DNA of 64,000 nucleotides from Chrysaora quinquecirrha. Lineage: Eukaryota; Cnidaria; Scyphozoa; Semaeostomeae; Pelagiidae. This document shows, piece by piece, positions 10,356-20,696 of this stretch. The stretch is from positions 186,001-250,000 of the forward strand of contig JACTAT010000188.1 in the NCBI GenBank assembly GCA_014526335.1, written 5' to 3'. The notes under the pieces were generated by a model. The model saw nothing but the letters and a program-made list of their open reading frames with translations. It searched no databases and was not told the origin of the DNA. Made by a program: the position numbers and the translations under genes. Position 1 is the first letter of the stretch. Each line of letters opens with the position of its first letter.

Positions 10356-10815
10356 ATGTACAGTACAGTGGAGGGTGTGCAGTACGGTGGAGGATGTTCA
10401 GTACAGTGGAGGGATATCATAAGTACAGTGGAGAGATACCATCAGTACGGTGGAGGGTGTTCAGTACAGTGGAGAGATATCATCAGTACGGTGGAAGGAT
10501 ATCATCAATACGGTGGAGGATGTTCAGTACAGTGGAGGGATATCAGCAGTACAGTGGAGGGATACCATCAGTACAGTGGAGGGATACCAGAATACTGTGG
10601 AGGATATTCAGTACAGTGGAGGGATACCATCAGTACAGTGGAGGGATACCATCAGTACAGTGGAGGGATATCATCAGTGCAGTGGAGGGATACCATCAGT
10701 ACGGTGGAGGATGTTCAGTACGGTGGAGGGATATCAGAAGTACGGTGGAGGGGAATCATCAGTACAGTGGAGGACGTTCAGTACGGTGGGGGGATATCAT
10801 CAGTACAGTGGAGGA
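10356..10815 (+). repeat. Left minisatellite arm of foldback B
   Basis: Units of 19 and 22 bases on AGTACAGTGGAGG. This variant has GTACAGTGG where element A has GTACTGTGG. Confidence 0.9.
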
Positions 10816-11737
10816 CTTTCCAAATTTCTGCATGAGTCCGAGTTTTCTACAACTATGTATTGTATCAATACGATCTATATCGAAGGGCCATTCAATCTTC
10901 AAAATGTTGTACGAGAATTTTAGGAAAACAAAGGATTTCTAGGGGATTTATACGAGAAGAAAAGGTATTCCAGCTAGATTGCACGAGATTTTAATAAAGG
11001 AACGAATTGCCACTGGATGTGGTAAACACAACTTGTATCAAGTGAAATGAAACAACTTGTATCAATCGAATTTTCTTTATTAAACTATCGGTTAGCTATT
11101 AAACAAATTTGATTTGTCGTTTTAAATGCTCGAAATACAAAACTTCAAACCACAATTACAGTAGTATAATTCGAGATTCTGAGTTTCTTGACTTCGAAAA
11201 TTTCGAAATTTCGAAAACTTCATGAAATTCGTTCTCCAAAGCTGTGATCGAGAATACTAGATAAAGTTAGTGAATACATATTATGTTGAGAGTGGTGCTA
11301 GGTTTGCGTAAAAATTCAAAATTTTGGCTTATTTCTTAACTGCATTACACAGCTACCATTCTCTTTAACCAGCCCTTTCATAATGAAATGATACTGTACA
11401 TAGATCGAAGGGAAATTCACTACTTCATTAAAATCTCGCTCAATCCGCTTGAAAACCAAACGTTTTCATAGAAATCCCTTAGAAATCCTTTTGTTTTCCT
11501 AAAAGTCTCGTACACAATTTTGAAGAGTGAATTGCCCTTTGATATGGATCGAATTGAGGGATACAAATCTGACACCGAACGTTTTGTCAATAGCACTTAG
11601 AATGATAACCAAGATGATGAAGTTTGCTGTTGAAGATCATAAGATTGAAACTTTCAAATACATATGCGTCTATATTTTAGAATTTCTTATGATAACGAAG
11701 TGTAGAAAACTCAGACTCGTGCAGAAATTTGGAAAGC

Positions 11738-12153
11738 CCTCCACTGTACTGATGATATCCCTCCACCGTACTGAACACCCTCCACCGTACTTCTGATATC
11801 CCTCCACTGTACTGATGGTATCCCTCTACTGTACTGTTCATATCCCTCCACAGTACTGAGCATCCTCCACTGTACTGATGATATCCCTCCACCGTACTGA
11901 ACATCCTCCGCTGTACTGATGGTATCTCTCCACTGTACTGATGGTATCCCTCCACAGTACTGAATATCCTCCACAGTACTTCTGGCATCCCTCCACTGTA
12001 CTGATGATATCCCTCCGACGTACTGATGATATCCCTCCACTGTATTGAACACCCTCCACCGTACTGATGGTATCCCTCCACTGTACTTATGATATCCCTC
12101 CACTGTACTGAACATCCTCCGCCGTACTGCACACCCTCCACTGTGCTGCACAT
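11738..12153 (-). repeat. Right minisatellite arm of foldback B
   Basis: Inverted partner of 10356-10815. Confidence 0.9.
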
Positions 12154-12173
12154 ACATTACCCAGGATGTTAAC

Positions 12174-12786
12174 GATAAAATTCCAATGTACCTGTTCAAA
12201 AAATAATTGCATTTAGCTATCTGCACTTTTCCGAGTTTTCCGAAAAATAAGATTCTACTTCAATGTTTTAAATGTAAAAATGATTACAAGAACGAGGGTC
12301 ATTTCACTCAAGGACCATTACAGACTTTCGTTGAAACAAAAGGATTTTTGAAAACAATAAAAATCCAAGCAAAATTTTCGATGATAGTCCTTTTCGACGA
12401 AAGGCCGCCGAGAATTGTCAAAACTTAAAGATAACGAGCTTTCGATGCTAAAATCGTACAAAGCAACCAAAACTTTGTCTAGGTGCAAAGTTTCACCGTC
12501 CTAGCGATTATGCTGTTGATTTTATGAGCCTTGAAAGTTGCCGATTCAAGAAGGGCTTTGGCCGTGAAAAGTGACTGGGGGTGCAACTTTCTGAAAATTT
12601 TCAACCCAGCTTGTCAAAGCCCTTATAAAATCGTGAACGTTGAACGCCCCTAAAACCGATCATAAGAGCGCTAAGATAGTAAAACTATGCACCTAGACTG
12701 AATTCTGCCTGCTTAATGCGAATTTGGTATCGAAAACTCTATCTCGAAATTGAGAAACTTTCCATAATCGCAGCCGTCCGTTGAAA
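12174..12786. other. AT-rich spacer, nothing recognised
   Basis: No gene, repeat or splice pattern that I can support. It may include decayed 5' sequence of the Penelope-like element that follows. Confidence 0.4.
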
Positions 12787-13175
12787 AGGTCTATCACCCC
12801 TCATGCAAGACTTCCGTAAGATTCAACAGAATGGCTTGGGGTTTTCTGTCAAGCAATAGGATTTCCGAGGATCTCAAGAAACACAAAGTGCTGAAGAACC
12901 TCAGAATAAGGACATTGTCATTCTCAAACAAGATAAAAGAAAGGGGTATGGTGTTCAACAGGAACGATTATGATAACTGTATTTTTCAAATTATAAACAA
13001 TGCTAGTAAATTTAAAAAAATTAATGTCGACCCTACTATCACTAGAGAAGGCCAATTGCAACGCTTCCTTAGGAATCTTAAAAACAAAGGTAAATTGGAA
13101 ACAGAAATATATGATAAGGTTTATCCCTCAGGTTCACAGCCAGCTAGGATTTGTTTTCTCCCTAAAATGCATAAA
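12787..13175 (+). pseudogene. Penelope-like element, piece 1 (RT N-terminal part)
   Basis: Open from 12831. It holds the region before the RT palm that is typical of Penelope-like elements: GMVFNRNDYDNCIFQI, then DPTITREGQLQRFL, then YPSGSQPARI and the LPKMHK signature. The last codons belong to the inserted Tc1-like element, which starts at a TA. The continuation is at 16642. The start shown is where homology becomes visible, not a proven 5' end. Confidence 0.8.
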
Positions 13176-13208
13176 ACTACAATCTTGGCCAAAATTATAG
13201 AGACACCT

Positions 13209-13440
13209 TGAAACTTTTAAAGCAGCTTCGCTTTGTCCAAGCCCTCTCTCCCCCATATCAATGTTGTAGAATAAACCTCATTTCTAAATAAAAGGTAATA
13301 CATTTTTTTTCAACCAGAGGCAACATTGATACCGGGGGGAGGGGCTGTCCTTCCAATTTCTAGTGATTTGTTAAAAGTTTGATGTCGCATGAAGATTTTC
13401 TGGCAAAGTCTCTATGAATTTTGACCAGTATTGTCTATAA
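13209..13440. repeat. Left copy of ~235-bp direct repeat
   Basis: Near-identical to 16417-16641, from TTTTAAAGCAGCTTCGC to the TTTTGNCCAGNATTG end. It includes GGCAACATTGATACNGGGGG. With the bases before it, it forms a complete miniature element with both inverted ends. Confidence 0.85.
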
Positions 13441-13553
13441 ACTGATTTTTTCGTTGACTTGAAAAGTGAGTTATTTATTTCGGGATTCATGTTTAACTGA
13501 TCAAGTGCTATTAATTACTACTTCTCATTTAGTTGTAATTTAAGGTACACTCA

Positions 13554-14421
13554 TTGCTGTTAATTACTCTTCGTCCTTCAGGGAGCGAGGCTCATTGGCT
13601 TGAGAATAGTTGTAGGCAATGTAAATATATGAAAAAAAATACTATCATGTCCAGATATAAGTTAATTTCTCCAGAGATGCGAAGTTATATCAAGTTTAAA
13701 AAAGGTGCCAGCATACACGATACCATGAAGGAAACAGGTGTGTCTTGTGCAGCTATTTATAAGATATGGAAAGAGCCTTTAAATGCGCAAGTCAATGCAG
13801 TTGTCAAGAAGCAAAACGTCGGCAGGCCAAGAAAAATGTCCATCAGAGAGAGGCAAAGACTTTTGCGCTTGGTAAAGACACTGCAAGATCAAGATGCCAA
13901 CCGGACAGTAAGGTGACTGGTTGAAAGAGCTGAACTGAAACATGTATCAAGAAGGATTGTTCCACGGTTTTTGAATGAGAATGGGTACAGCTACCTGCAA
14001 GCTCGAAAGAAAGGCCTTTTAAGCTGGGAAGTTATGGAAGAGCGAATGAAGTTCGCGAAAAAGGTCTTGAAAACGCTTCCTGAGGACTGTTGGACGAAGC
14101 AAATCTTAAGGACGAAATCTTAAGGATCAAGCCTTGGCTCCAAGAGGCAGAGTTTGGAGAAAGCCAAGTGAGGGGCTGTTGCGCCAATGTACCTCAAAAG
14201 GCAGTGCGTGCTGGACAAGGGGTAAATATGTCAGGTTAATGGTAGCAATTACCTACGATAAAGGAATAATTTGTTGTGAGCGTTATGATAAGATGAAAGG
14301 ACAATACTTTGCAAAATTTTTAGAGCGAAATTTCAAGAAAATGATAAACAGAACAATTGAGCCCATGAACGATCGAATGAAAATGATTGTTAAATGCAAA
14401 GGAGCACAAATAAAATATTAG
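13554..14421 (+). pseudogene. Tc1/mariner-type transposase, broken
   Basis: A plausible ATG is at 13647 (MSRYKLISPEM). The helix-turn-helix region follows: FKKGASIHDTMKETGVSCAAIYKIWK, written here only as markers GASIHDTM and AAIYKIW, then the GRPRK hinge. A stop at 13914 precedes a second HTH part (VSRRIVPRFLNENGY). Catalytic-domain pieces RGRVWRKPSEG and GKYVRLMVAITYDKGI occur at 14134-14421. The conserved Asp blocks are not all present, and the C-terminal end is missing. Tc1 transposases are about 340 residues, and here some 250 codons can be traced. Inactive. It fits the TA-flanked ends of the element around it. Confidence 0.75.
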
Positions 14422-14628
14422 CAACATAGTCATCTGTAGCAATGGTGTTCATACCGTGACTGATGCTAAATGTTTATGACCAACTGTTTCAACATGTTCG
14501 TGTTGCTATAGGCTTTTACATTATTATTTGGAGTCACAATTTTTGCAAAATAGTTTGTATGTTAAAAATATTGTAGATATGGGTTTTAGCATCAATCTTG
14601 CGTTGTGCAAAAGCGGTCAATAACCTTC

Positions 14629-15846
14629 TTAGATGTCATATGTGACGTTCTCCTTTCCTGTCGCAAAAATGGGTGTATCGTTGTTAAACAAAATATCTTT
14701 TGCGTAGCTTGACTTGGGAGCGGCAAAGTGGATAGTCTGACCTTCCAAGAGCAACAGCATATCTTTCCACGCCAAGATTTCTGTGGAGTATCTGAAATCG
14801 TTCAGGAAGATGACTTCTGCCAATTCAGCTCCGATCCAAGCATAGCTTGTGCTTGCAGGATAAATAAAGGTATTAAAGACATCATTCAGTGGGTCTAGAA
14901 GGAAAGTCTTTCCACAGTTTGCTGGACCTGCAATCATTATATTCCGGTATTTTCCTCGGCCGTTCTGCAGCAGATCTCTAACTGCAGCTGCAAAAACATG
15001 AGCATAGACACCGTTGTTTTTTAAAACATCCTTTGCAAGAGTGAGCCATTTCCCATTGCACCCATCCACGCACTGTTCCTTAAGCTCCATATTCAGTTTC
15101 TCCATTCTTGACAAGTTACTTCTCGCCAATATTGCTGGTGCGTCGTTCATTTTCCATGCAGAGCATATTAAATCCGGGATCGCTTTGGGGGATTTTGTCA
15201 GTATGAAATTGGCCAAGTCCGTCTTTCCCTCCTCTTTTTGCTCTTTTGCTAGAGCATAAAGCTGCACATCGTTTCTAATTTTTTTGGCAATAATGTCCTC
15301 TGCAACGTCAAAGTTTGACAATCTTCGGTGCTTTGGCGGTCTAGAGGGCCCAGGCTGTGCATGTGAACTCCCCTGCAAGGATCTCCTTTTCGCCGCTTGT
15401 AATAAGGCTTTCGTGCATTTCGAAGTTTTCGGCGATGTAGAAGACGACAAATCTTTGTGTCCTTCTGAGAGCATGGGCTCTTTGTCTTCTTTGGTGACAT
15501 ATCTGTATGCACTGTAGTAATTGTAGTGCTTTCTCTCCGCAAAGTTCAAAACTATGCCGTACCTCTGCTGAAGGAAATTTTTAGCGAAACACCACCTTCT
15601 GTTACCTGAGAAGTTAATCGCAATGTGGTAGTGTGCTGCACCATCTTGGTGTTTTTCCATGCTGCAGACCCACTGCTTAGCCTTCGCTTTCGATTTTCCT
15701 TGCGAAAATGCCTGCAGCACCGCATTGGCAAATGACTGTCGAGTTGGAAATTTACACAAGTCAGCTTTGCTATAAGTAACTAGGTAGCAATTTCGATTAG
15801 CTCTAGCTGCAAGCTCATCAGCTTGCCCTTCCTCTTGGTTTTCCAT
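14629..15846 (-). CDS. HUH endonuclease - SF3 helicase Rep-like protein, 405 residues
   Basis: An intact open frame of 405 codons. Residues 20-30 (CYLVTYSKAD) look like rolling-circle motif I. Residues 72-74 are the HUH pair (HYH) and 116-119 are YVTK, the catalytic Tyr and Lys. A basic linker of about residues 150-175 follows. The superfamily-3 helicase domain has Walker A GPANCGKT (307-314), Walker B VIFLNDF (345-351) and motif C PIFATGKEN (392-400). The order is that of Rep of circular ssDNA viruses and parvovirus NS1. It ends just after motif C, so an arginine-finger tail may be missing. It lies opposite to the Tc1 transposase within the same insertion. It may be an endogenised viral gene or a Rep-encoding transposon. 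Confidence 0.8.
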   Translation of the reverse strand: MENQEEGQADELAARANRNCYLVTYSKADLCKFPTRQSFANAVLQAFSQGKSKAKAKQWVCSMEKHQDGAAHYHIAINFSGNRRWCFAKNFLQQRYGIVLNFAERKHYNYYSAYRYVTKEDKEPMLSEGHKDLSSSTSPKTSKCTKALLQAAKRRSLQGSSHAQPGPSRPPKHRRLSNFDVAEDIIAKKIRNDVQLYALAKEQKEEGKTDLANFILTKSPKAIPDLICSAWKMNDAPAILARSNLSRMEKLNMELKEQCVDGCNGKWLTLAKDVLKNNGVYAHVFAAAVRDLLQNGRGKYRNIMIAGPANCGKTFLLDPLNDVFNTFIYPASTSYAWIGAELAEVIFLNDFRYSTEILAWKDMLLLLEGQTIHFAAPKSSYAKDILFNNDTPIFATGKENVTYDI

Positions 15847-15859
15847 CCTTTTATACGTT

Positions 15860-16260
15860 TACAGAGATTGCTCTTACAAGATTTCTAAACTATTTTACTT
15901 TCAACGGGAAAAACCTGTGATTTGAGCCGAATTCAAGACAAAAAGGCTCATCTATCGGCGACGTTATGGTAAAGGTGGCGCCACTTCTATCTGTGGTGCA
16001 CACATTGACATTCTGACAACTACTAAACTCGACAAAAACTATTCAACTGCTAAGCCAACTGGCCATTCGGGACAATGTCGTCGCATAAAACCACTTGGAG
16101 ATGACAGCAAAAGAGACTTAGAACATTAAAGATAGTCATTAAGGGAATATTACTATCCCTTAATGATCTATATTAACATGACTGTCCTGGCTGTTTTACA
16201 ATTAAAACTTGACCTCGCTCTAAAGACAGCCTCCATTGACTGTTTCACTACTCACAATCA
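15860..16260. other. Upstream region of the Rep-like gene
   Basis: No gene seen. A short inverted repeat (ATTAAGGGAATATTACTATCCCTTAAT, centred near 16150; the arms are ATTAAGGGA and TCCCTTAAT) could form a small hairpin. Confidence 0.45.
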
Positions 16261-16263
16261 GCG

Positions 16264-16416
16264 GAGCATATTAAATCCTGGATCGCTTTGGGGGATTTTG
16301 TCAGTATGAAATTGGCCAAGTCCGTCTTTCCCTCCTCTTTTTGCTCTTTTGCTAGAGCATAAAGCTGCACATCGTTTCTAATTTTTTTGGCAATAATGTC
16401 CTCTGCAACGTCAAAG
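16264..16416 (-). pseudogene. Partial duplicate of the Rep-like gene
   Basis: About 153 bases almost identical to 15166-15314 (same strand), covering roughly residues 178-228 of the Rep protein. It is cut at both ends and runs straight into the right copy of the 235-bp repeat (GTCAAAGTTT|TAAAGCAGC). Confidence 0.9.
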
Positions 16417-16641
16417 TTTTAAAGCAGCTTCGCTTTGTCCAAGCCCCCTCTCCCCCATATCAATGTTGTAGAATAAATCTCATTCCTAAACGAAAGGTAA
16501 CACATTTCTCTTCAACCGGAGGCAACATTGATACAGGGGGGAGGGGTTGTCCTTCCCATTTCTAGTGATTTGTTTGAAGTTTGATGTCGCATGAAGATTT
16601 TTTGGCAAAGTCTCTATGAATTTTGGCCAGGATTGTAGGCC
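16417..16641. repeat. Right copy of ~235-bp direct repeat
   Basis: Partner of 13209-13440. It lacks the outer left end and instead abuts the Rep fragment. It ends in the right inverted terminus beside TA. Confidence 0.85.
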
Positions 16642-16922
16642 TACTAACAGCGCTCCTCCTTTTCGTCGCATAGAAACCTTTTATAATTATTAGCTCTTAT
16701 AATTAGAACTTACAATTATGAGCTTGCTAAAATTTCTCTGTAGTCTTCTGAAACCTCTTTTACCTAATGAGTACACCGTTTTAGATACATTTTGTACAAG
16801 AGGTTAATACTTTAGACACGGCTAATAAAATCATGGTTTCTTTCGATGTAGAAAGCCTTTGTATTAATATTCCTCTTCATCAGTCTATAGATATCGCAGT
16901 CACTTATATTCTTGAACATAAC
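16642..16922 (+). pseudogene. Penelope-like element, piece 2 (RT motif A)
   Basis: Readable as YNYELAKFLCSLLKP, NEYTVLDTF and IMVSFDVESLCINIP (RT motif A with catalytic Asp, about 16832-16875), then HQSIDIAVTYILEHN. A frameshift lies near 16700 and another near 16800. It is cut at TAAC (16919-16922) by the Gypsy element and resumes at 20697. Confidence 0.8.
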
Positions 16923-16963
16923 TGTTGTGTTGTTGTGTTGTTAGCTGCATTCCTGGCATATTA
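16923..16963 (+). repeat. 5' LTR remnant of the Gypsy element
   Basis: TGTTGTGTTGTTGTGTTG through GGCATAT, matching the first ~41 bases of the 3' LTR at 20466, then running directly into gag. The primer-binding site is gone. Confidence 0.85.
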
Positions 16964-17645
16964 GGGGCACTTGGAGTGGAAGATGGGAAGCAAAAAGGTG
17001 TACTAATATGCTGCACTGAAGGGAGTGCATTTGAATTTCTCTCGCGTCAATTAATAGATAATCCTGAAATAACATATGACGCATTAAAGGCAGCGATAAA
17101 ACGAGAATTTTGCGGCGAAGGATATAAAAGAAATCTTCAAACGAAGCTGAGAAGCCTAAAATTTAAAAAAAGGGGCAAAGAACTTTGTTCAAGAACTAAG
17201 AAATATTGTGCGAGAGCTTGATGGAGTCACAGACAAGGATACCGTGGAGGCCATTGCCACGCAGCACGTCTTTTCAACGCTGGATGATTCCTTGCGGAAG
17301 GAAGTTCATATCTTGCAACTTTCAGGCAATGCCAAATTGGAAAATTTCTTGGAGCTTATCGAAAGCAAACTTGAGGAAAACCCTCTTTTAGTGAATTCTA
17401 TATTTTCATGTCCAGCACCCGAGCCTCCAGGAGCTATTGCAGCTACATTAGCAAGTGGGAGCCTTGAAAACCGGTTAGGGAAATTAGAAAATATGATGCC
17501 ACAGTTGGTTTCAAAATTGGGGTCTTCAGAAAAAAAACCTGTTTGCGACAAATGAAAGAAAGGGGGACATACCAAACCAAGATTTTTTAGATTGAAAACT
17601 TGTCATTATTGTAACCAACAAGGACATACTCAGAGGTATTGTACA
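16964..17645 (+). pseudogene. Gypsy gag with CCHC zinc knuckle, frameshifted
   Basis: First frame to 17221 (LIDNPEITYDALKAAIKREF is the retrotransposon gag pattern), then a shift to the frame of 17208-17555. After a stop at 17553, a CCHC knuckle C-H-Y-C-N-Q-Q-G-H-T-Q-R-Y-C is at 17601-17642. Binds element RNA in the usual model. Truncated N-terminally together with the 5' LTR. Confidence 0.75.
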
Positions 17646-17749
17646 CAGCCTGCAAGAGGGGCTAACCAAAGTAGCCAAAGACCTCCAAATTCGCAAACAT
17701 CTGCAATTTCAGGAAAGCTAGATGAGTTAACACCTTGAAAACGCTTAAT

Positions 17750-18140
17750 GATGAAAATTAGAATTGGTTTGAAAGAGATAGAGTTTCTTTATGATTGAGT
17801 TTCTATTGAAAATTTATGAAGAACTATTGGTTAAATCTCCACTTACTCCTATCCACCGTGCAGGCATTGGAATAACAGGAACACCCTTTAGTCTGACGGT
17901 GTGGTTTATGTTAACCTTGGATTTATGAAAGCTGATGGATCTGTTTACACACTGGAATATGAACCAGTCCTGGTGTCACCAAGCATAACAACAAGTATAT
18001 TTGGTACAAACACTGAGCAACGATTTGATGAAATACGTAAACGACAAGCTGATGATACCTTGAATTTCATTACAAAACAAAAGGAGGAAATTTGTATAAA
18101 GGCATACAAAGAAAATTCAGACATCACTACTGCATAAATA
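17750..18140 (+). pseudogene. Probable Gypsy protease region, degenerate
   Basis: Position between the zinc knuckle and RT, and a reading IGLKEIEFLYD followed by a stop where a DTG/S active site would be, suggest a decayed aspartic protease. The open frame at 17901-18137 has no domain of its own. Weak call. Confidence 0.4.
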
Positions 18141-18456
18141 CAGGTCGCCAAAGTTACATTAGTCGAAGATGGGACAACTAGTCTTGTAAAAGGGCAAATA
18201 AAAGGTACTTTGCAGCCACCATTCTTGTTTGAACGTGGGTTTGACATGGAAAGTCTCGACTTAGAAATGAATGATTATGTGATTGAAGACCAAAGACGGA
18301 AAGTGATGATTCCAATCCATAACTATAGTGGAGACCATGGAAAGAGGCACAATCATTGGTCGGACTTCACTTACAGAAATCAAAAACGTAACAGAAAATA
18401 TCAATGCTCGGGCAGTTCAGTGAGATTTAGATCACATTGATGTTGGTGAGATTGAA

Positions 18457-19505
18457 TTGGATACAAGAAAGCAACTAAATAATTTGTTATCCTACGATGA
18501 CAAAATGCTGAGCAAACCTGATTCGCTACCTTCAAATTTGCCACTGGAACATGAAATAAAATTAAAAGATGATTTACCAGTGAGTTTACCAGCAAGAAGA
18601 ATTCCCTATAAAGACAAGATAAGATATTTCCTTGGTATCTATGAAGCAATAAACAATCAAATCAAGGAACTTCAAGAAAAGGGCTTCATTGCACCATATG
18701 GCAGCCCTATTTTACCCGCAGTAAAACTAAATCGAAGTATTCGGTTATGTATTAGACTACAGAGCTTTGAACAAGAAAACTATTCCTGGTAAATACCCCA
18801 TTCCTCGAGTTGAGGATTTCATGGAAAGTTTGAGAGGGTCCAGAATATTTACTGTGATTGATTTGAGAGATGCGTATTGGCACATATCAATCAAATATGA
18901 AGATAAGCCAAAAACGGCTTTTGTTTTACCATACAGGGGCGTATTTATACTTGAAATTTTGGGGGGGTCAATAAATTTGCCCGAATTTTCTCGTTTCCCA
19001 TAAAAGTCCTGAAAGTTCAATGAATGAGAAATCCGATGAAAACATAGCTTTGAGGGAATAATTAATTTTTTTAGAGTTTTGACAACATTCTCTTGGAACC
19101 GTATGCCTTTTGGCCTAGTTGGTGCTCCATACAGTCTTTCAGCTGCACTTGGGATTGTGTTAAAAGATTGTTGGGAATTTGCTGCTTGTTACTATGATGA
19201 TATCATAATCCATTCTCCTGATATGGCCAAGCACCTTCTACATTTGGAAAAGGTCTTAGATAAACTGTCAACATATGGTCTTCGCATCGATTTCTCAAAA
19301 TGTGAATTTGCAAAGGCTGAAGTACAGTTCGTTGGAATGAAAGTTTCAGCAGCGGGCATTCGTCCATTGACACGCAAAGTGAATGAAATCGTACAGTTTT
19401 AGACACGTACAGGGAAAGATAGTTTACGCACATTCCTCGAAATGGCAGGATTTTATCGAAAGTTCATTCCTGCATTTTCAGATAACTCGACTCCTTTGAC
19501 TTATT
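18457..19505 (+). pseudogene. Gypsy reverse transcriptase, broken by a ~125-bp insertion
   Basis: Fingers at 18457-18792 (RRIPYKDKI, LQEKGFIAPYGSPI). Palm motif A FTVIDLRDAYWHI is in 18767-19003. Unrelated sequence at about 18952-19078 interrupts the run between PYRGVF and FSWNRMPFGL. Then MPFGLVGAP and the catalytic YYDDI (codons at 19190-19204) with FSKCEFAKAEVQFVG. A stop near 19402 precedes the start of the connection (FLEMAGFYRKFIPAFSD). Clear Ty3/Gypsy flavour. Not functional. Confidence 0.85.
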
Positions 19506-19525
19506 GAAAGAAAAAACAAGTTCAT

Positions 19526-20135
19526 TTGGGATTTGGGACTTATAATACCAGTGTACAAAGCAGTACGGGTTTTACACCAGCAGAACTTATGTTCGGGCAG
19601 ACATTTCGAACATCAATTGATTTGTTATACGGTACGTTTATCCAAAAGTTGTCTCAGCCACAGACACTTCAAGAGTTTTTCGAACAAATTGGAAAAGCTA
19701 TACGAATTGGCAAGAAATAGCATGCAGACACGGCAAAGAGTATCAGCAACTTACTACGATAAAAGAGTAAAAGATGACCCTATGGCAATCGGTGACAGAG
19801 TTTATACTTACCTACCCCGAAATAAACGTGTCAACTTAACTAGAAAATGGTGTGGACCATGCGTTGTTGTTGAAGCTTCGTATCCCGTATATAAAATTTC
19901 TATTGCTGGCGTACACGGCCTGGAAACTAAAGTAGTTACAAGAGACAAACTTAAAAAGGTTCCTAAAGATTTTACAGAAAGCCCTCAAATCGAAAAAACT
20001 GACGATGTTTCTTTACTACCCTCCACTTCTCAAGAAAAGAGGATGAAAGATGGAAATCAGTTAACGACGAAAGTTCGTCTAGCAAAGATGACGACGGGAA
20101 TGAACTACGAAGAGGTAATCGAAGATTCAATTTGA
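19526..20135 (+). pseudogene. Gypsy integrase C-terminal part
   Basis: Starts YNTSVQSSTGFTPAELMFG, the end of the integrase core, then shifts frame near 19700 to a GPY/F-type domain (RKWCGPCVVVEASYPVYKI) and an acidic tail. The N-terminal zinc domain and the DDE residues are absent because of the deletion just before. Confidence 0.8.
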
Positions 20136-20465
20136 GACTAAATCCGCAGCCACCACAACAGTATGGCAATTTGATTGTACATTATCTAAAAATTATATAA
20201 GTTCTTTATTTACTTTTTGGAATCATTATGCGTATAATTTATTACATAGTAATAGAAAAAGAAAAAAAATAAAAACATCTGTAGTTGTAGCATTTTCAAG
20301 ATTCGTGTCGCTCATGCCGTTATTTTGCAAAAACAGTTATTTGTAATTAAACTTTGAATTCTGCTTATGTTGATCATATGATTATTAATGTTAGTTTAAG
20401 ATAAGAGACTTTTAGCAGGATAGACTTATTAACGATTAAAATGACTTTCAATAAGGGGGGAAGGG

Positions 20466-20696
20466 TGTTGTGTTGTTGTGTTGTTAGCTGGATTCCTGGC
20501 ATATAAGGGGGGGGTAGCGTTTTGGAATGCAAAGGTATCTGTTTTGGAGATTTTTGTGTTAGAATTCGGAAATATGTTATGATTAAGTTTATGAGTTTAT
20601 GAACAGCTATGGATTTGTGCAAATATAAATAGTAAACTAGTCGTTTTTCTGTGTATACTTGGGTCGGGAGCACCATTACGTCTGGACTTCAAAACA
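20466..20696 (+). repeat. 3' LTR of the Gypsy element
   Basis: Begins TGTTGTGTTGTTGTG after a polypurine tract at 20454-20465. Ends TTCAAAACA before the TAAC duplication. Confidence 0.85.

Larger units (their letters stand above)
10341..12168. mobile_element. Foldback element B with minisatellite arms (family 1)
   Basis: 1.8 kb. It starts CACCCTGGGTAATGTATGTA and ends with the inverted form (CATACATTACCCAGGATG). Flanks TTTAC and TTAAC are a 5-bp duplication with one change. Arms of AGTACAGTGGAGGGATACC units run 10356-10815 and 11738-12153. The inverted symmetry continues beyond the minisatellite to about 10950 and 11470 (for example TTTCCAAATTTCTGC on both sides). The loop is AT-rich without coding capacity. 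It shares termini with element A (CACCCTGG, GTnCAGTAC), so the two are one family. Confidence 0.8.
13176..16641 (+). mobile_element. Tc1-like element holding a Rep-like gene, inserted in the Penelope-like RT
   Basis: Bounded by inverted ends: the left CAATCTTGGCCAAAATT is the reverse complement (two changes) of the right AATTTTGGCCAGGATTG, each beside a TA. TA duplication and GGCCAAAATT ends are usual for Tc1/mariner. Inside, left to right: a ~260-bp miniature copy of the ends (13176-13436), Tc1 transposase remains (plus), a HUH/SF3 Rep gene (minus), a partial second copy of Rep, and a second copy of the miniature unit. The Penelope-like RT reads LPKMHK before it and the next RT block after it, so it is an insertion. 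Confidence 0.65.
16923..20696 (+). mobile_element. Gypsy LTR retroelement, internally deleted
   Basis: TG...CA ends with a TAAC target duplication (16919-16922, 20697-20700). A purine tract (AAGGGGGGAAGGG) precedes a 231-bp 3' LTR (20466-20696). The 5' side keeps only about 41 bases of LTR. Gag, zinc knuckle, RT and the integrase C-terminus can be read in order, but RNase H and the integrase core are deleted near 19505-19525. It sits within the second piece of the Penelope-like element. The intact duplication shows these losses happened inside the element, not at its edges. Confidence 0.85.

Noticed and set aside
7016..12168. Regularly spaced repeats that could suggest a CRISPR array
   Set aside because: Units are contiguous without unique spacers, arms are inverted copies, and the window is animal DNA with introns.
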